From the NCBI GenBank assembly GCA_013288805.1, contig JABDBE010000006.1, positions 19,431 through 83,430 of the forward strand: DNA of 64,000 nucleotides. The letters run 5' to 3'. This document shows, one piece after another, positions 27,080 to 37,583 of this stretch. The stretch is from Acidobacteriota bacterium. GTDB lineage: Bacteria > Acidobacteriota > Terriglobia > Terriglobales > Acidobacteriaceae. Within the stretch, counting starts at the first letter, position 1; each line of letters starts with the position of its first letter. A program made the translations under genes and the position numbers. The notes under the pieces are model-generated. The model had not been told where the DNA came from, did no database searches, and was given only the letters and a program-made list of their open reading frames with translations.

Positions 27080-28213
27080 TCAGGCCGAGGTGACTTCTTC
27101 TGAGTTTCGCTGCTCTCGGAGCTTCTGCAGAAATTCTTCCTGGTTGAGTGTTTCGTGGCTGCGGAGCAATTCCAGCAGGGGGTCGTCGAGTTCTTCCTTG
27201 GGTGGTGAGTCGGGCGGATTGTATTGGTCGCCGGCGGCAAGGATGCGTGGGGTAATCTGTAATGCAGGAAGCATCCCCGGACGACTGGTCAGAAATCCGA
27301 TGAACCTTGCCACCTGGGCCCGCTCGTCGGTAGTACGCGCGGCGAACTCAATGCCCATGCCGAAGCCAGGGTGCATCACGCGAACCGTGCCTTCAGCCTG
27401 GACTTCGACGTCTTCTGCATTCAGACACAGGGTAATGCCTGAGCGCTCGGGAAAAGGCGATTCGGTTTCAACGTAACATCCACCCAGACTGAGATCGGTC
27501 AGAGTACACTGCGAAACCGGTTCGGGATCCGGAGGCGGAATCTCGGGAGCGTTGGCGGCTACCCAGGTTTTCAGCGTGGCGCGAAGGCTTTCGGAGAGGT
27601 CGATGAAGCGTACGCCGGCTTGCCCATTGGGGCTGGCCCACGCGAGTTCTCCGCACGCCTGAATTTCTGTGTCGCTGTCGGGAAGATTGAAATGAACGCT
27701 GATCGTGGCGCCAGGGCACAGCGGCTGCGCCGCCAGAACGTCCATGCCATCTTCACTGAGATCGAGCAGAATGCCTTCGAGAGGCGGCCCGTCCTGGACC
27801 TGAAGCTGTATCGGCACTTGTACAGGCACGCGGAAAGACCGCCGGCGTTCACGCTTGATGAGAGCGGTGGCGGCGCGCAAACTAGCTTCGGCCTGCTCCG
27901 CATCGATTGGTTTGTAGAGGATGAAATTGGCGCCCGCGCCGAACACGTTGCGCACCTTCGTTTTGTCGCTCAGCAGGGCAACGGTTACGGCTTTGACGCC
28001 GGAAGTCGTCTGGCTGGCATTCTGCAATACCAACGAGGCGCTGTGCGGATCATCGAAGTCAACGATAACCGAGTCAAACTTTTCTTCTGTCAAGCGGCAC
28101 ATGGATTCCGGATATCCACAGCTGGCGACCGCAACACCGCAGCGGGCGAGCAGCGGAGTCAAAACTGCCGCGGCCTCTTCGTCCTTGGATACCAATAGCG
28201 CTTGAAACGTCAT
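27080..28213 (-). CDS. Receiver-like domain protein with two PilZ domains
   Basis: 377 aa. Residues 1-120 resemble a degenerate CheY-type receiver (FQALLVSKDEEAAAVLTPLL, VIVDFDD, ANFILYKPIDA with the conserved Lys). A first PilZ domain follows (RRRSFRVPV with the RxxxR c-di-GMP motif; DLSEDGMDV). A second PilZ-like domain (LTDLSLGGCYVE) lacks the RxxxR. The C-terminal ~50 residues are acidic and probably helical (LLELLRSHETLNQEEFLQKL). Likely c-di-GMP-responsive; partner unknown. Upstream small gene on the same strand after 36 bp. Confidence 0.88.
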   Translation of the reverse strand: MTFQALLVSKDEEAAAVLTPLLARCGVAVASCGYPESMCRLTEEKFDSVIVDFDDPHSASLVLQNASQTTSGVKAVTVALLSDKTKVRNVFGAGANFILYKPIDAEQAEASLRAATALIKRERRRSFRVPVQVPIQLQVQDGPPLEGILLDLSEDGMDVLAAQPLCPGATISVHFNLPDSDTEIQACGELAWASPNGQAGVRFIDLSESLRATLKTWVAANAPEIPPPDPEPVSQCTLTDLSLGGCYVETESPFPERSGITLCLNAEDVEVQAEGTVRVMHPGFGMGIEFAARTTDERAQVARFIGFLTSRPGMLPALQITPRILAAGDQYNPPDSPPKEELDDPLLELLRSHETLNQEEFLQKLREQRNSEEVTSA

Positions 28214-28249
28214 ATGCTGCTCAAGTCCGGTGAATCAAATCCCCGTGGG

Positions 28250-28510
28250 CTAGGGCCAGCGAGGAGCCACGCCGCGAGCCGGCTTGGCAGGGGCAGTGGT
28301 AGCGCCCGAAGGAGCCGCCGCAGCCTTGGCCGCGGTGCTGGGCTGCTCATCGACGTCGGCCAAAACCGCCGCGTCGTCGTCCTCGATTTCAGCCAGCAGA
28401 GGAGCCACTTCGCGCAATTTCTCGGCCGCCTGCTGCAGCAGTTCGATCTGCTTGGACAATTGTGCGTAGCGGGCCTGCTTGCGCCGCAGAACCTCATGAA
28501 TATCCTTCAT
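28250..28510 (-). CDS. Small coiled-coil protein, unknown function
   Basis: 86 aa from the ATG at 28510, preceded by AGGGGG. Residues 1-45 are a charged amphipathic helix (MKDIHEVLRRKQARYAQLSK...QAAEKLREVAPLLAEIE) with heptad spacing; the rest is an Ala/Pro/Thr-rich tail. No domain recognised. Immediately upstream of the PilZ protein on the same strand (36 bp), so probably cotranscribed. Confidence 0.75.
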   Translation of the reverse strand: MKDIHEVLRRKQARYAQLSKQIELLQQAAEKLREVAPLLAEIEDDDAAVLADVDEQPSTAAKAAAAPSGATTAPAKPARGVAPRWP

Positions 28511-28909
28511 ACAACCCCCTGCTGCGAATCTAAGGAGGCGGCCAGCAATCGTCAATCGTTATAGCCTTTAGGCAGATTACGGCAGTAACCGGCCCGCACC
28601 GGGAAAGGCGCGAGTCTACTATCGAAAGTAGTTGAAAGATAGCCGTTTCGTGCCAGCAACTGGCACCAATGTGGGATTTACATCTAAAAGGAGAAAAAAT
28701 ATTCTGTGGTCGAGCAGTTCTGGGGGAGGGCTGTTCGGGCGTCTCACGACTCGAAAGAGTTGCGAGGCGCTTCTTAATTTTTGGGAGTTCTTCTCTACGC
28801 CGCGCCAACGGCTTGGCCCTCTTACCCAGGATGTGTACAATCCCGGTCAGTCACTGCAAGAAAAAGATCATATTGTGGATAGCCCCCAAGCCATTCGCGG
28901 AGACTCGCT
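28511..28909. other. Spacer of ~400 bases
   Basis: Divergent spacer between the small coiled-coil gene and the membrane protein at 28910. A frame from 28632 overlaps the next start (TGA sharing bases with TTG), but its composition gives no support as a gene. A candidate promoter lies at 28813-28841. Confidence 0.5.
28813..28841 (+). promoter_or_regulatory. Candidate sigma-70 promoter for the membrane protein gene
   Basis: TTGGCC, 17-base spacer, TACAAT. It lies about 70 bases before the TTG start at 28910, pointing into that gene. Confidence 0.45.
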
Positions 28910-30355
28910 TTGAAACTCAGGGATTTCCTGCTTCTGGCACTCCTCACTCTGGGAGCATTGCTGGTCCAGGGCTACCATCCTTGGGCGGAGGACGCGGCCC
29001 TTTACCTTCCGGGAGTCGAGAAAATCCTGCATCCGGAGCTTTTTCCTTTCAACGCGCAATTTTTCGAATCACATGCCCACCTGACGTTGTTTCCGAACTT
29101 CATTGCCGCCTCGGTGCGAATGAGTCATCTGCCGCTGGAAGTCGTGGTCTTCTTTTGGCAAGTGACTTCTATTTTTCTTTTTCTACTTGCGTGCCTGCAG
29201 TTAATCAGCCGGTGCTTTCCCGATGAAAAAGCGCGTTGGGCCGGTGTAGGGCTGATCGCCGCGCTCCTGACTTTGCCAGTGGCTGGAACCGCTTTGTACA
29301 TCCTGGATCAATACCTCAATCCGAGAAACTTGGTTGCTTTCGCCGCGATTTTCGCCGTCGTCAAGGTCATCGATAGAAAGTATTTGCAGGCCGCGCTATT
29401 TCTCGCCTTTGCGGCGGCGATTCATCCGCTCATGTCCGTTTTTGTTCTCTCCTACTGTGTGGTGCTCCTATGCATCGAGCAATTCGATCTACGGTACGCC
29501 AGTCTCGCCTGCCTGTTACCCTTCGGCATCTCATTCGATCCGCCCCCGCCGGCCTATCATCCCGTGGCGCTTTCGCATTCCTACTTCTACCTGCTGCGTT
29601 GGCAATGGTATGAATGGCTAGGCGCGATCGCGCCGCTCGCAATCCTATGGTGGTTCAGCCGGATAGCTCTTTCGCGACAGTTGCGTAACCTTGACCGGTT
29701 GTGCCGGGCGCTGATTGTTTATGAGCTGGTTTATTTGGTTACAGCAGTTGTGTTGTCGATCCCGGCACGGTTCGAGAGCCTGGCGCGGCTCCAGCCCATG
29801 CGCAGCTTGTACCTGCTCTATGTGCTTTTCTTTTTATTCGCAGGTGGCCTGCTGGGCGAGTACGTATTGAAGAATCGAGTTTGGCGATGGGTTGTTCTGT
29901 TTGTGCCCATCTGCGCGGGCATGTTTCTGGCCCAACGCGACTTGTTTCCCGCCAGCGCGCATGTTGAATGGCCGGGTGTGGCCTCGAAAAATCAATGGGT
30001 GCAGGCTTTCCAATGGATTCGAGCCAGCACCCCGTCTGATGCAATCTTCGCACTCGATCCCTGGTATATGCGCATTCCCGGCGAGGACGAGAACGGTTTT
30101 GAAGCGATTGCGCAACGAAGCATGCTAGCGGACGGGGTCAAAGCCAGCGGCGCTGTTTCAATGTTTCCTGCGATGGCAGATGAATGGCTTCGGCAAATGC
30201 AGGCGCAGAGCGGGTGGAGCAAGTTTCGACCGCAGGATTTTCGCCGCCTCCAGGCGCAATACGGAGTTAGCTGGGTGGTTCTGCAACAGCCAGGAATCGC
30301 GGGCCTTGATTGTCCTTATCGGAATGTTGCCGTGTTGGTTTGCAAAGTGGACTGA
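28910..30355 (+). CDS. Polytopic membrane protein, unknown function
   Basis: 481 aa from a TTG start. The N-terminus (FLLLALLTLGALLVQGYHPWAEDAALYLPGVEK) is a helix followed by an acidic periplasmic loop, a plan seen in GT-C-like and DUF2723-type membrane proteins. About ten helices extend to residue 340. The last ~120 residues form a soluble tail (WPGVASKNQWVQAFQWIRASTPSDAIFALDPW). No family can be named with confidence. A lipid-linked sugar transferase is one possibility. Divergent from the coiled-coil/PilZ genes. Confidence 0.8.
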   Translation: MKLRDFLLLALLTLGALLVQGYHPWAEDAALYLPGVEKILHPELFPFNAQFFESHAHLTLFPNFIAASVRMSHLPLEVVVFFWQVTSIFLFLLACLQLISRCFPDEKARWAGVGLIAALLTLPVAGTALYILDQYLNPRNLVAFAAIFAVVKVIDRKYLQAALFLAFAAAIHPLMSVFVLSYCVVLLCIEQFDLRYASLACLLPFGISFDPPPPAYHPVALSHSYFYLLRWQWYEWLGAIAPLAILWWFSRIALSRQLRNLDRLCRALIVYELVYLVTAVVLSIPARFESLARLQPMRSLYLLYVLFFLFAGGLLGEYVLKNRVWRWVVLFVPICAGMFLAQRDLFPASAHVEWPGVASKNQWVQAFQWIRASTPSDAIFALDPWYMRIPGEDENGFEAIAQRSMLADGVKASGAVSMFPAMADEWLRQMQAQSGWSKFRPQDFRRLQAQYGVSWVVLQQPGIAGLDCPYRNVAVLVCKVD

Positions 30356-30407
30356 GGCCGAGCAAAGCGGCTGAACCCGTCCGACAAAAGATCACCTTTT
30401 CGGCGGG

Positions 30408-31223
30408 TTACTTGGCAGAGATGACGAAGTTGACAACGGCGGTTGCGTTATCACTGACGCTGACAGCCTTTTCCCAGGTCCGAGGTTCGGAAAAGAGAGG
30501 ACGCTCAACTTTCTTTTCGGTCAGAACATCAAACGTCGATTGCTGCCCCAGGACTTGCCAGCCCTCGTGCCAGGCAACAAGCTCGTACTCTCCTGGCGGA
30601 ACATCGGTTAACACAAACGCACCGTTCTCGTCGGTCACAGCGTAATACGGATGCGGCGCGACGAACATCTCGGCATTCATCCACACATGCCCGCCATTGC
30701 ATTTCAGGTTCACCAACCCCGGAGTATTCATATCGCGAGAAACGGTCTGATTCTGGAAAGGAAAGGGGAGGTTGTAAGTGGCTGCACCGTCCATGTGGAT
30801 GGTGTGAAGAGTGGCGTCCGAACTCTTCATCTGCAGGGTGCTACGTTCGGGAACCAATAAAATATGAGGTTCGTAGCGGCATAGATGCTGATCAAGGGAA
30901 CGGCGCTCGGGAGGCAAGTCAAATGCTTTCCCACCGGAGATGCTCTTGATGAATACGACTGTATTCGCGACACCGCCCTGCGGGCCAATAATCAGCCGTT
31001 CCAGATCGCGGGTTTTGTGCGAATCGGGATCGCAGATTTGCGGATCTTTTGTGATGGTAAGCCGAGCAGGGTGGGGTTCCGGTCCCGACCACTTGACCGT
31101 CCCTTTGATGACTCCGCCGTTAGCGACGGATATAACTTTGTATTCGCTGCTTTGACCTGCGGCCTTGTGTGCCCCGGTCAATAGCAATCCTACTGCAGCC
31201 GCAAATAAAGCAATTCTGAACAT
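30408..31223 (-). CDS. Secreted cupredoxin-like protein with carboxypeptidase-regulatory-like domain
   Basis: About 271 aa from the ATG at 31223, which starts a signal peptide (MFRIALFAAAVGLLLTGAHKAAG). Residues ~30-190 carry cupredoxin-like features: LHTIHMDGAATYNLPFPF and VNLKCNGGHVWMNAEMFV supply possible copper ligands (His, Cys, His, Met). The segment YYAVTDENGAFVLTDVPPGEYELVAWHEGW is a carboxypeptidase-regulatory-like (CarboxypepD_reg) fold. Such proteins often accompany c-type cytochrome or denitrification clusters, but none is seen here. The frame is open to 31271, where a promoter-like sequence lies, so the shorter start is preferred. Confidence 0.75.
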   Translation of the reverse strand: MFRIALFAAAVGLLLTGAHKAAGQSSEYKVISVANGGVIKGTVKWSGPEPHPARLTITKDPQICDPDSHKTRDLERLIIGPQGGVANTVVFIKSISGGKAFDLPPERRSLDQHLCRYEPHILLVPERSTLQMKSSDATLHTIHMDGAATYNLPFPFQNQTVSRDMNTPGLVNLKCNGGHVWMNAEMFVAPHPYYAVTDENGAFVLTDVPPGEYELVAWHEGWQVLGQQSTFDVLTEKKVERPLFSEPRTWEKAVSVSDNATAVVNFVISAK

Positions 31224-31242
31224 CCTCACCAACTTTAAAGCG

Positions 31243-31271
31243 ATGCTATGTCTGAGTTTTAGACAGGTCAA
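31243..31271 (-). promoter_or_regulatory. Candidate promoter of the cupredoxin-like gene
   Basis: On the minus strand TTGACC at 31271-31266, a 17-base spacer, then TAGCAT at 31248-31243. The start codon is about 20 bases downstream, which would give a very short leader. Confidence 0.35.
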
Positions 31272-31352
31272 GTAACTAAGGTAATTGCCAACGATCCAGT
31301 CTGGGATTGAGGTTGACGACTGACCGAAGGATTGCCGTTCGGGTCGTTGGTT

Positions 31353-34300
31353 TTAATCTGCGTGGCTTGCGGCGGGCGACACCGGGCCAGGCAGTTCGCT
31401 CCGCTTGCGACTGGACCGCAGTCGCAGCCGATCCATGTACAGGTACACGACAGGAGTCGTGAACAAGGTCAAGGCTTGACTGACAATCAATCCGCCCACG
31501 ATAGTGAGGCCTAGAGGCCGCCGAAGTTCAGAACCGGTTCCCGTACCCAGAGCCAGCGGCAGCCCTCCGAGTAGAGCTGCTGCCGTCGTCATCATGATCG
31601 GGCGGAAGCGCAGTACGCAAGCTTCGTAAATTGCGTCGACCGGCGCTTTTCCTTCTTTCCGTTCCGCTTCAAGAGCAAAGTCGATCATCATGATGGCGTT
31701 CTTTTTGACCAGGCCGATCAGCAGAATGATGCCGATCAGTCCGATCACATTGAGTTCATTATGCGTGATTTTGAGCGCCAGGAGAGCGCCGACGCCAGCC
31801 GAAGGAATCGTCGAGAGAATGGTAACGGGATGGATGTAGCTCTCGTAGAGAATCCCTAGAACGATATACACCGCGAGCAACGCTGTGATGATCAGGACCG
31901 ACTGGTTGGCCAGCGAATCCTTGAAAGCTGCGGCGGTTCCCTGAAAACTGGCGTGAATGGTTGCGGGAAAATTGATAGACCGCTCGGCCGTTTCAATGGC
32001 AGTGGTAGCTTGGCCAAGAGATATTCCGGGGGCGAGATTGAAGGAAATCGTTACCGCCGGCCATTGCCCTTGGTGATTAACGCCGAGTGAGGTGTTGGCA
32101 GGTCCGAAGTGCGCGAACGCCGATAGTGGAACCATGTTGCCATTGGAAGAGTGAACGTAGACACTCTCGAGCGTGTCGGGGCTCTGCTGAAATTTTGGAT
32201 CCACTTCCATCACGACGTGATACTGATTGAGCGGCTCGTAGATTGTCGAAACAAACCTCTGTCCAAAAGCGTCGTAAAGCACGTTGTCGATGTCCGCTGC
32301 GGCCACGCCCAACCGCCCAGCCGTGTCACGATCAATAATCACGTTCGCTTCCAGGCCTTTATCCTGCTGATCCGTGTTTACCTGCTGCAACTGTGGCAGG
32401 GCACGCATCTTTTGCAGCAATTGGGGCGCCCACGTGTTGAGTTGATTCAGATCCTCTCCCTGAAGCGTGTACTGATACTGCGCCTGACTCAAGCGACCGC
32501 CAATCTGCAGGTCTTGCTGCCCGTACATGAAAAGCGTGGCACCCGGGACTTCCGCGAACTTCTGGCTCAATTCAATAATCACCTGATCGGCAGTCAGCTT
32601 CCGCTCACCCTGGGGTTTTAGGGTGATGAACATCCGTCCCTGGTTCATCGCGGTGGTGCCGCCACAAAAGCCGATCATGGTGGAGACATTCGGATCGTGC
32701 ATTCCGATGTCGACGTAGCGTCGCATCTTGCGGCTCATGGCATCGAAAGAGATGTCCTGTGCCGCCTGCACCGAGCCCTGAATCCGGCCGGTATCCTGCT
32801 GCGGGAAAAATCCCTTGGGAACATCTTTAAAGAGGTAGACACTGAAGCAAGCGGTCGCAATTGTGATTAGCAACACGGCAAACTGATGACGCAGCACCCA
32901 CCTTAGGCTGACGCTGTAAAAGTGTAAGACGCCATCGAAGATTTTCTCGCTAAACTTGTAAGCCCTCCCATGCTTTTCCTCATGAAGGGGTTTGAGCAAC
33001 TGGGCGCACATGGTCGGTGTCGTGGTGAGTGAGACCGCCAGAGACACAGCGATCGCGATACTCAGGGTGACTGCGAATTCCCGGAATAGACGACCGATAA
33101 TTCCGCCCATCATTAAAATCGGGATGAAGACCGCGATCAGAGATGTGCTCATCGAGAGCACGGTAAAACCAATTTCGCGGGCACCACGAAACGCGGCCTG
33201 GACAGGCGCCATCCCTTGCTCAAGATACCGAGTAATGTTTTCGAGCACCACGATCGCGTCGTCTACCACGAAGCCAGTCGAGATCGCGAGCGCCATCATC
33301 GACAGATTGTCGAGGCTGTAATCCAGAAGGTACATGACGCCAAATGTGCCAATCAGGGACAGCGGCACCGCAATGCTCGGAATGATCGTCGCTCGCACCG
33401 TCCGCAGAAAAACGAATACCACCAGGATGACTAGAGCCACAGAAATCAGAAGCGTGATTTCAATGTCGTGCAACGAAGCACGAACCGTAGTGGTGCGGTC
33501 CGAGACCACCTCAAGCTTGATCGCAGGGGAAATGGAGGCTCGAAGCTGGGGTAGCAGGGCAAGCACATTGTCGACGGTCGAGATGATGTTCGCGCCGGGT
33601 TGGCGGAAAATAACCAGGATAACGGCGCGTTTGCCATTCGAGAGACCGTAGATATGAGCGTCTTCGACCGAATCGTTTACCTCCCCCACATCGCTGAGAC
33701 GAACCGGGGCTCCGGTGGTCTTGTTGTACGCTACGATCAGCGGGCGATAGTCGACCGCGCGCGTGATTTGATCGTTATCGTTGATGGTCCAGTCGTTGAC
33801 CCCATTGGCCAGGTGACCCTTGGGGCTATTTGCATTCGCCGCCCCTAAAGCTGCCCGGACGGCATCCAGCCCAACCCCGGTGTTGTTGAGCAGATTTGGA
33901 TCCAACTCCGCTCGCACCGCTGGATTCGCCCCGCCAGCTACATAAACTTGTCCCACACCACTGACCTGCGCCAGTTTCTGCGAAAGGATGGAGTTCGCCT
34001 GATCGTAAATATTCGGAAGGGTCACGCTGTCGGAGGTCATCGACATGATCAAAATCGGCGCCTCCGCCGGATTTACTTTGCGATACCAGGGATTGCCCGG
34101 CAGGTACGAAGGCAACTGGCTGCGCGCAGCATTAATCGCTGCCTGGACATCGCGGGCAGCCGCATCAATATTGCGGTTCAGATCGAACTGCAGAACAATG
34201 CCAGTCGCTCCCAACTGGCTGATCGAGGTCATCTGATTGATGCCGGCAATCCGGCCGAATTGCCGCTCCAGCGGAGTCGCAACCGCGGACGCCATGGTTT

Positions 34301-34469
34301 CCGGACTGGCTCCAGGCAAGCTTGCCGAGACTTGAATTACCGGAAATTCCACCTCCGGAAGTGGCGATACAGGCAGCTTAGTGAAAGCGAGCGCTCCTGA
34401 CATTAACAGTGCCAACGTCAACAAGGACGTTCCAATCGGCCGTTTAATGAAGGGAGCGGAAATATTCAT
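31353..34469 (-). CDS. RND efflux pump inner-membrane subunit (MdtC-like)
   Basis: 1038 aa with 12 predicted membrane helices in the two-fold RND plan. The proton-relay motif lies in TM4 ([20 protein letters not shown]), and the HAE1-type N-terminus reads NISAPFIKRPIGTSLLTLALL. Large periplasmic loops follow TM1 and TM7. Starts 3 bp after the stop of a second RND subunit and ends the operon adaptor-RND-RND. The paired-pump order resembles mdtABC, where two different RND proteins form one heteromeric pump. No outer-membrane TolC-like gene is present in the window. Confidence 0.94.
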   Translation of the reverse strand: MNISAPFIKRPIGTSLLTLALLMSGALAFTKLPVSPLPEVEFPVIQVSASLPGASPETMASAVATPLERQFGRIAGINQMTSISQLGATGIVLQFDLNRNIDAAARDVQAAINAARSQLPSYLPGNPWYRKVNPAEAPILIMSMTSDSVTLPNIYDQANSILSQKLAQVSGVGQVYVAGGANPAVRAELDPNLLNNTGVGLDAVRAALGAANANSPKGHLANGVNDWTINDNDQITRAVDYRPLIVAYNKTTGAPVRLSDVGEVNDSVEDAHIYGLSNGKRAVILVIFRQPGANIISTVDNVLALLPQLRASISPAIKLEVVSDRTTTVRASLHDIEITLLISVALVILVVFVFLRTVRATIIPSIAVPLSLIGTFGVMYLLDYSLDNLSMMALAISTGFVVDDAIVVLENITRYLEQGMAPVQAAFRGAREIGFTVLSMSTSLIAVFIPILMMGGIIGRLFREFAVTLSIAIAVSLAVSLTTTPTMCAQLLKPLHEEKHGRAYKFSEKIFDGVLHFYSVSLRWVLRHQFAVLLITIATACFSVYLFKDVPKGFFPQQDTGRIQGSVQAAQDISFDAMSRKMRRYVDIGMHDPNVSTMIGFCGGTTAMNQGRMFITLKPQGERKLTADQVIIELSQKFAEVPGATLFMYGQQDLQIGGRLSQAQYQYTLQGEDLNQLNTWAPQLLQKMRALPQLQQVNTDQQDKGLEANVIIDRDTAGRLGVAAADIDNVLYDAFGQRFVSTIYEPLNQYHVVMEVDPKFQQSPDTLESVYVHSSNGNMVPLSAFAHFGPANTSLGVNHQGQWPAVTISFNLAPGISLGQATTAIETAERSINFPATIHASFQGTAAAFKDSLANQSVLIITALLAVYIVLGILYESYIHPVTILSTIPSAGVGALLALKITHNELNVIGLIGIILLIGLVKKNAIMMIDFALEAERKEGKAPVDAIYEACVLRFRPIMMTTAAALLGGLPLALGTGTGSELRRPLGLTIVGGLIVSQALTLFTTPVVYLYMDRLRLRSSRKRSELPGPVSPAASHAD

Positions 34470-34472
34470 GAC

Positions 34473-37400
34473 TCAGTCTCCAACCGCGGGCTCCTCGACC
34501 CGATTCAGAACTCCAAACCGTTCAAAGCGCTTGGCGAGGCGGTCGAACCACAAATAAACCACCGGAGTCGTGTACAACGTGAGCGCCTGGCTCACTAACA
34601 GACCGCCTACGATGGTGATGCCCAGCGGATGGCGCAGCTCTGATCCAGTTCCTGAACCGAGAGCCAAAGGCAAGCCGCCGAGCAGCGCCGCCATCGTCGT
34701 CATCATGATCGGACGGAAGCGCAGCAGGCAGGCCTGGAAAATGGCTTCCTCGGGCGGTTTGTGCTCCACGCGTTCCGCCTCGAGCGCGAAGTCGATCATC
34801 ATGATCGCGTTCTTCTTTACGATTCCAATCAGCAGGATGATTCCAATCAGGCCTACCACACCAAGATCATTCCCTGTAATCAGCAGTGCGAGAATTGCCC
34901 CCACACCAGCGGAAGGAAGCGTGGAGAGAATCGTGATGGGGTGAATGTAGCTTTCATAGAGAACCCCCAGAACGATGTATACGGTGACGATGGCCGCTAC
35001 AATTAACCATGGTTCGGTCGAAAGGGAATTACGAAATGCGGCTGCCGTACCTTGGAACGCGGTATGAACGCTCGGCGGCATGCCGATGTCCTGTTCCGCC
35101 TGTTCGATGGCCTTAGTGGCGTCGCCCAGGGACATTCCCGGCGCAAGATTGAACGAGATCGTCACCACCGGAAACTGACCCTGGTGATTCACCGCCAGCG
35201 ACGTGTTCGAAGTATGAATTTGAGTAAAAGCAGAAAGCGGCACTTGAGTACCGGTGTTTGATTTTACGTACAGATCCTTGAACGAACCGGGATTCTGTTG
35301 AAACTGTGGATCCACTTCCAGAACCACATGGTACTGATTGAGCTGGGTGTAGATGGTCGAGACCTGGCGCTGTCCGAATGCGTCGTACAGCGTATTGTCG
35401 ATCTGCTGCGGCAGAATACCGAGGCGGGAAGCGGTGTCGCGATCGATGGTTACATCCGCCTCAAGGCCTCCGGCTTGCTGATCACTGGCTACGTCGCGAA
35501 GTTGCGGCAGGGTGCGAAGCTTGTCCAGTAACTGCGAGGACAATCTGGCCAGCTCTTTCGCGTCCGCGTCTTCCATCGTGTATTGAAATTGAGTGCGGCT
35601 TACCCGGTCTTCGACCGTGAGGTCTTGCACCGGCTGCATGAAAAGCGTGATTCCTTCGACCTGCGCCACCTGAGGCTGCAGCCGGCGAATGATATCCGAC
35701 GCACTTGCGCTACGCTCGTCGCGAGGTTTGAGATTGATCTGGATGCGGCCGCTGTTGGGCGTAAGGTTGGTGCCGTCCACGCCGATGAAGGACGACAAAC
35801 TTTCCACGTCTGGATCCTTGAGAATAACGCGCGTAAGTGCCTGTTGGCGTTCTGCCAGAGCTTTGAAGGAGATGTTCTGCGGAGCATCGGCGATGGCAAG
35901 GATCACGCCCGTATCCTGCACTGGAAAGAATCCTTTGGGCACGATCACGTACAAGAACAACGTGAGCACCAGCGTTCCCACTGTGACCAGCAAAGTGATC
36001 GTCTGATGACGAAGCACAATCTTCAGGGTGCGGCCGTAGAAAGCAATCACGCTGTTGTAAAAATCCTCGGACAGGTTGTAGAAGCGACTCCGCTTCGATG
36101 GATCTCTGTGCTTGAGCAGCTTGGCGCACATCATTGGGGTCAAGCTCAGCGAGACCGCAGCTGACACGAGAATGGTCACGGCTAGCGTCACCGCGAACTC
36201 ACGGAACAGGCGGCCGACGATATCGCCCATGAACAAAAGCGGAATCAGCACAGCGATCAGCGAAACCGTGAGAGAAACGATGGTAAATCCGATCTGGCCC
36301 GCGCCTTTCAGCGCGGCGTCCAGTGGAGAATCACCCTCCTCCAAAAAGCGATCGATATTCTCGATCATGACAATCGCATCGTCCACCACGAATCCAGTGG
36401 AAATCGTGAGCGCCATGAGCGTGAGATTGTTGAGGCTATAGCCCAGCAAGTACATCACCGCGAACGTACCCACAATGGAAAGTGGCACCGCAATGCTGGG
36501 GATTACGGTTGCCGAAAGGTTACGCAGAAACAGGAAGATCACCATCACGACCAGGCCGATGGTGAGCATCAGTTCAAACTGCACATCCTTGACCGAAGCT
36601 CTGATGGTGATCGTGCGGTCGGTGAGAATGGCGACGTTGACCGCAGCCGGCAAGCCAGCTTGAAGTTGTGGCAGCAGCTTCTTGATCCGGTCGACGACAC
36701 CGATAATGTTCGCGCCGGGCTGGCGCTGAATATTCACGATGACCGCCGGATCCAGATTCATCCACGCGGCTTGCATCACGTTTTCGATTCCGTCGGTCAC
36801 TGTGGCCACATCGGAGAGGCGCACCGGAGACCCGTTTCGATAGGCGATAACGATAGGACGGTACTCATCGCCGACCATCAGTTGATCGTTCGCGCCGATG
36901 GTAAACGACTGGCGAGGACCATTCAGTGTTCCCTTGGCCTGATCGACGTTCGCCGCGGCCAGCGCGCTCCGCACGTCTTCCAGGCTCAAGCCATACGATG
37001 CCAGCGCCGTGGGATTCGCCTGAATGCGCACCGCAGGCTTCTGTCCGCCACTGATCGAGACCAGGCCGACACCTGTGACTTGCGAAATCTTCTGGGCCAT
37101 GGCCGTGTCCGCCAAGTCTTCAATTTGCGAAAGCGGCAGCGTCTTCGAAGTCAGCGCCAGGGTAAGGATTGGTGAGTCGGCCGGATTTACTTTGCTGTAA
37201 ATGGGTGGATTCGGCAGGTCCGTGGGCAAGTACGTCTGAGCCGCATTGATCGCAGCTTGCACCTGCTGCTCTTCGATATCGATATTCTGATCGAGGGCGA
37301 ACTGCAGCGTGATGACCGAACTGCCAAATGAACTGGTCGAGGTCATCTGACTCAGGCCGGGAACCTGGCCAAATTGCCGTTCCAGAGGCGCTGTCACCGA

Positions 37401-37583
37401 TGATGCCATCACATCAGGGTTGGCGCCGGGATAGAACGTCATCACCTGAATCGTCGGATAGTCGACTTCCGGCAGTGCCGATACCGGAAGCTGCCGGTAG
37501 GCCACGATCCCCACCAGCATGATGGCAACCATCAGCAGCGCTGTGGCCACGGGCCGGATAATGAACAGACGCGACGGATTCAT
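34473..37583 (-). CDS. RND efflux pump inner-membrane subunit (MdtB-like)
   Basis: 1036 aa; same architecture as the downstream RND gene but clearly divergent in sequence. N-terminus [24 protein letters not shown]4 motif [20 protein letters not shown] with the relay aspartates. Its ATG overlaps the adaptor gene stop by 4 bases (ATGA-type), indicating translational coupling. Likely substrates are hydrophobic drugs or bile-salt-like compounds, by analogy with MdtBC only. Confidence 0.94.
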   Translation of the reverse strand: MNPSRLFIIRPVATALLMVAIMLVGIVAYRQLPVSALPEVDYPTIQVMTFYPGANPDVMASSVTAPLERQFGQVPGLSQMTSTSSFGSSVITLQFALDQNIDIEEQQVQAAINAAQTYLPTDLPNPPIYSKVNPADSPILTLALTSKTLPLSQIEDLADTAMAQKISQVTGVGLVSISGGQKPAVRIQANPTALASYGLSLEDVRSALAAANVDQAKGTLNGPRQSFTIGANDQLMVGDEYRPIVIAYRNGSPVRLSDVATVTDGIENVMQAAWMNLDPAVIVNIQRQPGANIIGVVDRIKKLLPQLQAGLPAAVNVAILTDRTITIRASVKDVQFELMLTIGLVVMVIFLFLRNLSATVIPSIAVPLSIVGTFAVMYLLGYSLNNLTLMALTISTGFVVDDAIVMIENIDRFLEEGDSPLDAALKGAGQIGFTIVSLTVSLIAVLIPLLFMGDIVGRLFREFAVTLAVTILVSAAVSLSLTPMMCAKLLKHRDPSKRSRFYNLSEDFYNSVIAFYGRTLKIVLRHQTITLLVTVGTLVLTLFLYVIVPKGFFPVQDTGVILAIADAPQNISFKALAERQQALTRVILKDPDVESLSSFIGVDGTNLTPNSGRIQINLKPRDERSASASDIIRRLQPQVAQVEGITLFMQPVQDLTVEDRVSRTQFQYTMEDADAKELARLSSQLLDKLRTLPQLRDVASDQQAGGLEADVTIDRDTASRLGILPQQIDNTLYDAFGQRQVSTIYTQLNQYHVVLEVDPQFQQNPGSFKDLYVKSNTGTQVPLSAFTQIHTSNTSLAVNHQGQFPVVTISFNLAPGMSLGDATKAIEQAEQDIGMPPSVHTAFQGTAAAFRNSLSTEPWLIVAAIVTVYIVLGVLYESYIHPITILSTLPSAGVGAILALLITGNDLGVVGLIGIILLIGIVKKNAIMMIDFALEAERVEHKPPEEAIFQACLLRFRPIMMTTMAALLGGLPLALGSGTGSELRHPLGITIVGGLLVSQALTLYTTPVVYLWFDRLAKRFERFGVLNRVEEPAVGD

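Noticed and set aside
28632..28913. Frame whose TGA overlaps the TTG of the membrane protein
   Set aside because: Could suggest coupling, but the product is not protein-like and the promoter candidate lies inside it.
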